From Ideonella sp. MAG2 (GTDB taxonomy: Bacteria > Pseudomonadota > Gammaproteobacteria > Burkholderiales > Burkholderiaceae_C), in assembly GCA_004359425.1 (NCBI GenBank), contig PTEU01000002.1, positions 1,036,789 through 1,100,788 on the forward strand: a stretch of 64,000 nt of DNA, read 5' to 3'. Position 1 is the first letter of the stretch. Every line of letters starts with the position of its first letter. Below, one piece after another: positions 57,882 through 64,000 of the stretch. Below the pieces are notes generated by a model, which was given only the letters and a program-made list of their open reading frames with translations, was not told the origin of the DNA and did not search any database. The position numbers and the translations under genes were made by a program.

Positions 57882-58090
57882 GGGGCTTGCTGAGTAAGTG
57901 AGCCCAGGCGCTCGTAACGCCGAGCACGGCTTACAACTCAGGCCACGGCCATCTGAGTGTCGCACTTGCGGCTGCCTTGGTTGGCGAGCGGTTCGCCTTG
58001 CCTGGAGGTGACCGCAGCCCTGATGCTTGGCCACAACTATACTTTTGCGCGCCTTCATTCGGGCTGCGCATCCAATGGTATGCATCGTCA

Positions 58091-59567
58091 ATGAATAACA
58101 ACGCTAATGGCAACCTGAGCTTCCTGGCACTGGAGTACGTTCACGCTTGGGAGCGTCACCGCAGCTTGGATGGTGAAATCGCGTTCAAGACCAAGTTGCG
58201 CGCAGTGCAGCTCGATTTTTCGGTGGAAAGTCTGCGGCACATTGATAGGTTCCTAGATGAGATTCGGGAGCAACATAGGCTGACCGAAACCTCGGTGGTT
58301 CGCTACAGACCCTTGCGTGCTTTGTTTTGCTGGCTGGCCTTCTACGTGGGTGAGGTGATTGGACGCAGCGTCCAGACCGAACCGCAATGGTTCAGCTTTG
58401 ATGCCTACAACGAACTCTTTGATGGTGATGCGTCGGACCGATGCTTTGAAACAAGCATGGTGCTTGGATTTCCGGACAATCCTCGAGTCAAAGTTCCATT
58501 TTTCAAACCGCTGATTTCTATCGTTGCTCGAGCGACAAATCCGGATGATGAGAAAAGCGTATGGTTCAGCGCTGGTCTCCAGATTCCCCCCGCTGTGCTG
58601 ACGAGTGAATTTGCCAAGCGTCCGCAGAGCCGAGAATTTTGACGTCCCATCCCTTGCGCAAATTTCGGAGTACCTGTCCTCTGAGGTGACGCGAGTATTT
58701 GGTTTGGATGTGCCTGCCAGCCTGTCCCGCTACCCCTTGAAAATTTCAACCACTTGGTTCAGTTGTCGTGAACTGCATCTGGGTCATCTGGCCTTGCAAA
58801 CTATTCCCTTGTTGATCTCGGATGATCTCCCGGGCTTGGTGCGTCCTCTGCCTCACCGTTTTTGGCCCGAAGCATTTCTGCTGGAGTGGCAGAAATCCGC
58901 CCAGCGCACAGCCGCAGAGCGTGGGGTTACTCTGTACTTGCCTCCGCTTGAGATGGCCGCCGAAGGGCCTACGAGCCTGGTTGAAGAAGGCTATATGTAC
59001 ATGCACGGAAAAGGTGTTAAGAAAGACCTTCAGAAGGCTCGTCAAAGTTGGGAAAGGGCCGTGGATCAAGGTAGTGCAACAGCGCTCTATTTCCTTGCTC
59101 ACTTGTATGAAGAAGGGCTTGGTGTCGAAAAGGATTGGCGACGGGCGGTGTCTAACTTTGAGCGGGCCGCGCAGATGGGCCACAAGCAATCTCAACAAGA
59201 AGCTGATCGAATCAAGATGCGGGAACAGATGGCGACGGCGTTTCCTGGCCTACAGCCTGAGCTTGGATCCCCCGACGATTGGTGCAATCAGGCCGTAGAG
59301 TACCTTGCCAACCTAGGCAGCAAGAAACGTATTGGCCAAGCTTTGGAACTCTTGAAGCGAGGTGCCCAACGGGGGCACGCGACTAGTTTGTTCAACCTTG
59401 CCGTGATCTATCACAACGGTGATTACGGGCCCAGAAATGGGCGCTTGTCGATGGGATATCTGCAGAGAGCTGCGGATAAAGGGCAAGCCAGCGCGAAGGC
59501 CATGCTTCTCGCGAGAAAGCGCACCTTGGTGGGTTTCTTTGAGTGGTATTTCAGGGTCAGACGATAG
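58091..59567 (+). pseudogene. SEL1-repeat protein, frameshifted at a T4 run near 58637
   Basis: ORF 58091-58642 ends ...PQSREF*; removing one T reads ...SREFDVPSLAQISEYL into ORF 58605-59567, which has SEL1-like repeats. Confidence 0.7.
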
Positions 59568-59614
59568 TCACAGGTTTGATCGTTGTCGGCCGCTGTCTGA
59601 ATCCGCACTGAAGC

Positions 59615-59640
59615 AAAGAAAACGGCCCCGAAGGGCCGTT
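59615..59640 (-). terminator. Rho-independent terminator of acnB
   Basis: AACGGCCC-CGAA-GGGCCGTT with minus-strand T-rich tail. Confidence 0.8.
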
Positions 59641-59663
59641 GGCATGGAGCACGGGGGAGGGAC

Positions 59664-62081
59664 TCAGGCCACCGTCTTGGCGGTCTCCACGTACTCTTCA
59701 ATCTGGTCGAAGTTCATGTACTTGTAGATCTGGTCGGCCTTGGCGGTGATCACGCCGGTAGCCGCCAGGTACTCTTCCTTGGTGGGCAGCTTGCCCAACT
59801 TGGAAGCCACCGCAGCTAGCTCGGCCGAGCCCAGGAACACATTGGTGTTCTTGCCCAGACGGTTGGGGAAGTTGCGGGTGGAGGTGGAGATGACGGTGGC
59901 GCCTTCACGCACTTGGGCTTGGTTGCCCATGCACAGGCTGCAGCCCGGCATTTCGGTGCGGGCACCGGCCGCGCCGAAGTTGGCGTAATGGCCTTCCTTC
60001 ATCAACTCGGACGCATCCATCTTGGTCGGTGGGGCGACCCACAGCTTGACCGGGATGTCACGGGCGCCGCCCAACACGGTGGCCGCTGCACGGAAGTGGC
60101 CGATATTGGTCATGCACGAGCCGATGAAGGCTTCGTCGATCTTGGTGCCGGCGACTTCCGACAGGAACTTGGCGTCGTCGGGGTCGTTGGGGCAGCAGAC
60201 GATGGGCTCCTTGATGTCGGCCAGATCGATCTCGATCACGGCGGCGTACTCGGCGTCCTTGTCGGCTTCCAACAATTGGGGGTTGGCCAGCCAAGCTTCA
60301 ACCTTCTCGATGCGACGCTGCAGGGTCTTGGCGTCGGCATAGCCGTCGGCGATCATGTTCTTCATCAACACGATGTTCGACTTCAGGTATTCAGCCACCG
60401 GCTCTTTGTTGAGCTTGATGGTGCAGCCTGCGGCCGAGCGCTCTGCTGAAGCGTCGCTCAACTCAAACGCTTGCTCAACCTTCAAGTCGGGCAGGCCTTC
60501 GATTTCGAGGATGCGGCCCGAGAAGGCGTTGATCTTGCCGGCCTTGGCCACGGTCAACAGGCCTTGCTTGATGGCGTACAGCGGAATGGCGTGCACCAGG
60601 TCACGCAGGGTGACGCCAGGCTGCATCTGACCCTTGAAGCGCACCAGCACCGACTCCGGCATGTCCAGCGGCATCACGCCGGTGGCCGCGCCGAAGGCGA
60701 CGAGGCCGGAGCCTGCAGGGAAGGAGATGCCGATGGGGAAGCGGGTGTGGCTGTCGCCACCGGTGCCCACGGTGTCAGGCAGCAGCAGGCGGTTGAGCCA
60801 GGAGTGGATCACGCCATCGCCCGGACGCAGAGCCACGCCACCGCGATTGGAGATGAAGGCGGGCAGCTCGCGGTGCATCTTGGCATCCACGGGCTTGGGG
60901 TAGGCGGCAGTGTGGCAGAAGCTCTGCATCACCAAGTCGGCCGAGAAGCCCAGGCAAGCCAAGTCCTTCAGCTCATCGCGGGTCATGGGGCCGGTGGTGT
61001 CTTGCGAGCCCACCGTGGTCATCTTGGGCTCGCAGTAGGTGCCGGGGCGCACGCCTTGGCCTTCGGGCAAGCCGACAGCACGTCCCACCATCTTTTGCGC
61101 CAGAGTGAAACCAGCTTTGGTGGCGGTGGGCGCGGTGGGCAGGCGGAAGGCTGTGGAAGCGGGCAGACCCAGGAACTCACGGGCTTTGGCGGTCAGGCTG
61201 CGGCCGATGATGAGGTTGATACGGCCGCCAGCGCGCACTTCGTCGAACAGCACATCGCTCTTGAGTTTGAAGGCGGTGACTTCAGCGCCACCCTTCATGA
61301 TCTTGCCGTCGTAGGGCAAGATGTCGATGACATCGCCCATCTCCAGCTTGCTCACATCGACTTCGATGGGCAGCGAGCCCGAGTCTTCTTGGGTGTTGAA
61401 GAAAATGGGGGCGATCTTGCCGCCCAAAGTCACGCCACCGAAGCGCTTGTTTGGCACAAAGGGAATGTCTTGGCCCGTGGCCCAGACCACCGAGTTGGTG
61501 GCCGACTTGCGGCTGGAGCCCGTGCCCACCACGTCGCCCACGTAGGCCACCAGGTGCCCCTTTTTCTTCAGGTCTTCGATGAATTGCATCGGGCCGCGCT
61601 TGCCGTCTTCTTCAGGCTTGAAGGCCGCATCAGCGCGGGTGTTCTTCAGCATGGCCAAGTAGTGCAGCGGGATGTCCGGGCGGCTCCAGGCGTCAGGCGC
61701 AGGAGACAGGTCGTCGGTATTGGTTTCGCCCGGCACCTTGAAGACGGTGACGGTGATGGTCTTGGGCACTTCAGGGCGGCTGGTGAACCACTCGGCATCG
61801 GCCCAGCTCTGCATCACTTCCTTGGCTTTGGCGTTACCGGCCTTGGCCTTGGCGGCCACGTCGTTGAAGTAATCAAACATCAGCAAGGTCTTCTTCAGAC
61901 CTTCGGCAGCCACACCAGCCACTTCGGCGTCGTCCAGCAACTCGATCAGGGGGTGCACGTTGTAGCCACCCACCATGGTGCCCAACAACTCGGTGGCCTT
62001 GGCTTTGGAGATCAAACCGACCTTCACGTCGCCATGGGCCACAAGTTCATGGCCACTTGCACCGACTGGTTCAATTCGCAT
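59664..62081 (-). CDS. acnB: Aconitate hydratase B, N-terminus missing/replaced
   Basis: [22 protein letters not shown]...[14 protein letters not shown]...[11 protein letters not shown]...[11 protein letters not shown]; about the first 60 residues lack AcnB-like sequence. Confidence 0.93.
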   Translation of the reverse strand: MRIEPVGASGHELVAHGDVKVGLISKAKATELLGTMVGGYNVHPLIELLDDAEVAGVAAEGLKKTLLMFDYFNDVAAKAKAGNAKAKEVMQSWADAEWFTSRPEVPKTITVTVFKVPGETNTDDLSPAPDAWSRPDIPLHYLAMLKNTRADAAFKPEEDGKRGPMQFIEDLKKKGHLVAYVGDVVGTGSSRKSATNSVVWATGQDIPFVPNKRFGGVTLGGKIAPIFFNTQEDSGSLPIEVDVSKLEMGDVIDILPYDGKIMKGGAEVTAFKLKSDVLFDEVRAGGRINLIIGRSLTAKAREFLGLPASTAFRLPTAPTATKAGFTLAQKMVGRAVGLPEGQGVRPGTYCEPKMTTVGSQDTTGPMTRDELKDLACLGFSADLVMQSFCHTAAYPKPVDAKMHRELPAFISNRGGVALRPGDGVIHSWLNRLLLPDTVGTGGDSHTRFPIGISFPAGSGLVAFGAATGVMPLDMPESVLVRFKGQMQPGVTLRDLVHAIPLYAIKQGLLTVAKAGKINAFSGRILEIEGLPDLKVEQAFELSDASAERSAAGCTIKLNKEPVAEYLKSNIVLMKNMIADGYADAKTLQRRIEKVEAWLANPQLLEADKDAEYAAVIEIDLADIKEPIVCCPNDPDDAKFLSEVAGTKIDEAFIGSCMTNIGHFRAAATVLGGARDIPVKLWVAPPTKMDASELMKEGHYANFGAAGARTEMPGCSLCMGNQAQVREGATVISTSTRNFPNRLGKNTNVFLGSAELAAVASKLGKLPTKEEYLAATGVITAKADQIYKYMNFDQIEEYVETAKTVA

Positions 62082-62275
62082 TGATAGTCGCCGACAAGCG
62101 TCATGCCGGCAGCGGCGAGCTGATCACTGTCAGCGGCAGGAAGTGTTGGCTCAGCGCGGGCCGTCTTGGCTTTGGCAGCAGTTTTTTTGACGGGTCCGGC
62201 AGCGGCCGCAGTGTTGGTGCCTGCCAAGCAGGTCAAGGCCAAGGCTGTGGCAACGGCGATAAAGGGGCGATTCAT
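62024..62275 (-). CDS. Truncated small exported protein
   Basis: Signal peptide [46 protein letters not shown] then runs into acnB sequence out of frame. Confidence 0.5.
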   Translation of the reverse strand: MNRPFIAVATALALTCLAGTNTAAAAGPVKKTAAKAKTARAEPTLPAADSDQLAAAGMTLVGDYQCELNQSVQVAMNLWPMAT

Positions 62276-62365
62276 CCAAGAGTCTCCAAATCAATATTCA
62301 GGGCCTATTGTCACCGGCGGATGAGCACCAAGAGTGACGAATGAGGCCATCCAGAGGGTGGTGCA

Positions 62366-63352
62366 TCAAATGAGATGCTGAAAGAAGGCTTGTACTTCGG
62401 GCGGAAGTTGCGGCCCATTGGCGAATGATGTGCGATGGGCGCGTTGCAGCACTTGCCAGAAGTAGCGGTAACTGGCGCGGTCGTGGAGTTGTTCTCGGCC
62501 TTGATGCAGGTAGCGTATTGGGCCCCACTGCGCAGCCTGTGCTGCCAGAAGAATGTTCGCAGCCTGCTCAATCTCGCTGGCACTGGGGGTGAAGGCTTCG
62601 ACAATGGTGCGAATCTGGTCGGGGTGGATGCTCCACATCCGGGTATAGCCCAGCTCTTGCGAAGCTTTCAGTGCTGCAGCCCGCAGGGCAGCTTGGTCTT
62701 TGAACTCGGTGACCACGCAGTGCGAGGGCACCTTGCCATGCGCATGGCAGGCGGCGGCAATTTCGAGCTTGGCGCGCAGCACCAAGGGGTGTTGGAACTG
62801 CCCACTCGCCCCCATGGCGCTTTGCGGAATGGCCCCGCGATGCGCCGACACAAAGTCCATCAAACCGAAAGACAGGGACTCCAAGCGAGGATGGGCGGCC
62901 ATGGCCTGCACCGCTTGCAATGCACCATGGGTTTCAACCAGGGCATGCACGGGGATGGGGTGCTGAACGCCCGCTGCAGCGGCCAAGGTGTCGATGGCCT
63001 GAATGGCGCGCTCCAGGTCGGCCATGCCCTCGGGCTTGGGAATCATCACATAGGCCAAGCGTGCACCGGCTTTGGGGATCAACACCTCCAGCATGGCCTC
63101 GAAAGCCGAGTGTGTTGGTGGCACCACGCGCGCACCCACCCGGCCATGAGCATTACGGGGGCTGTTCAGCAACTCGGCCATCAAATGGGCATGCTCAACC
63201 TCGCCACCCACAGGGGCACCGTCCTCGCCGTCCAGGGTCACATCAAACACCGGGCCCCACTCCGCCTGCATGTCCAGGCTTTTGTGCATACGGGCTTCGA
63301 TGCCGCAGTAGTGGTCGCAGACTGGCAGGCTTATTGCGGCAGGCAGGTCTTC
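62366..63352 (-). CDS. HpcH/HpaI-family CoA ester lyase (CitE-like); true start unclear
   Basis: GPVFDVTLDGEDGAP; SFGLMDFVSAHRG; in-frame upstream QALVEDLPAAISLPVCDHYCGIEARM shows the track start at 63289 is internal. Confidence 0.82.
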   Translation of the reverse strand, partial: EDLPAAISLPVCDHYCGIEARMHKSLDMQAEWGPVFDVTLDGEDGAPVGGEVEHAHLMAELLNSPRNAHGRVGARVVPPTHSAFEAMLEVLIPKAGARLAYVMIPKPEGMADLERAIQAIDTLAAAAGVQHPIPVHALVETHGALQAVQAMAAHPRLESLSFGLMDFVSAHRGAIPQSAMGASGQFQHPLVLRAKLEIAAACHAHGKVPSHCVVTEFKDQAALRAAALKASQELGYTRMWSIHPDQIRTIVEAFTPSASEIEQAANILLAAQAAQWGPIRYLHQGREQLHDRASYRYFWQVLQRAHRTSFANGPQLPPEVQAFFQHLI

Positions 63353-63390
63353 AACAAGGGCTTGGTGGGGAGGGAGGGAGGGGGACGGTA

Positions 63391-64000
63391 TCCGTGGCCA
63401 GCTTGAAGGGCCTGGGCTTTGACATCGACCCTGCGAACGCCGCCAAGCTCTTCACCAATGTGTTTTACGGCTATCGGGCCTGGGGGCCGAACTGGCCCTT
63501 TAACGCGCAATGGACGCCTGGTTCCAACCTGGGGTTTGTGAGCGATGTCGACGCTCAGGGCAACCGCTTCAACCCCAATAAGTTGCTGCTAGACCCCTAC
63601 AGCCTGGAAATCACCCACGACTACCTGAGCGACAAGGTATCACCGGCCAGTCTTGATTCCTCTGTCTACGCCTCAGGCGGGCCCTCAGCGCAAGGTGGAG
63701 TGGCCGATAGGCAACGGGACAGCGCTGCGGTGGCCCCCAAGGGCGTGGTGGCCATGCCCTTTGCAGCCGGGTTCTCTGCGCTGAACACCGGCACCAAGCC
63801 GAGTCGTCCCATCAAGGACGACATCATTTACGAGACGCATCTGCGCGGCTTCACCATGGCTGACAGCAGCGTCGGGGCTTGCCGCGGTACCTATGCCGGT
63901 GCCGTGAGCAAGATCCCTCACCTGCAGCAGCTTGGGATCACCGCCATTGAGTTCTTGCCGATTCACGAAACCGAGAACGACAGCAATGATGTGACCCACC
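63391..64000 (+). CDS. Isoamylase/glycogen debranching enzyme, 5' incomplete and running off the window
   Basis: YGYRAWGPNWPFNAQWTPGS; NPNKLLLDPYSLEITHDY; IYETHLRGFTMADSSV; LQQLGITAIEFLPIHE. Confidence 0.85.

Noticed and set aside
60471-62084. Long plus-strand ORF (537 aa) opposite acnB
   Set aside because: Low-complexity antisense shadow; acnB is unambiguous on the minus strand.
1-64000. CRISPR arrays, rRNA or tRNA genes, prophage structural genes
   Set aside because: No regularly spaced repeats, tRNA-like cloverleaf or rRNA sequence, and no phage structural proteins noticed by eye; short tRNAs could be missed without a covariance search.

Overview
Chromosomal window from a GC-rich Gram-negative bacterium, most like Burkholderiales by protein resemblance (inference; no search was run). 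It carries housekeeping genes (mnmG, parA/parB, argC, acnB, a prkA-DUF444-spoVR operon, a U32 peptidase, a glgX-like 5' part) and accessory loci. The best candidate for an undescribed system is at 21.2-25.2 kb: a LuxR-type regulator, a perfect 18-bp lux-box-like dyad (CT-N12-AG), a 64-aa double-glycine-leader peptide whose 28-aa core repeats SPFRGW twice (the repeats differ only at synonymous positions), an intergenic hairpin, and a type I exporter in which a HlyD-like adaptor is fused to a CvaB-like ABC transporter lacking the catalytic part of its C39 peptidase. A second feature is a diverged tandem segmental duplication (thioredoxin-protein 3' end / secreted cargo / DUF427 / ECF sigma) at 3.3-14 kb, with one copy also carrying a Ser/Thr kinase. 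Three MITE-like inverted-repeat elements are flanked by CTAG or a near match. Caution: at least eight conserved genes show abrupt internal losses or fusions (HlyD/ABC, YkgJ/Crp, MnmG/LysE, PrkA, SpoVR twice, isochorismatase/DCC, AcnB 5' end, GlgX 5' end) and two show homopolymer frameshifts. Assembly error or real genome decay must be separated before these chimeras are interpreted biologically.
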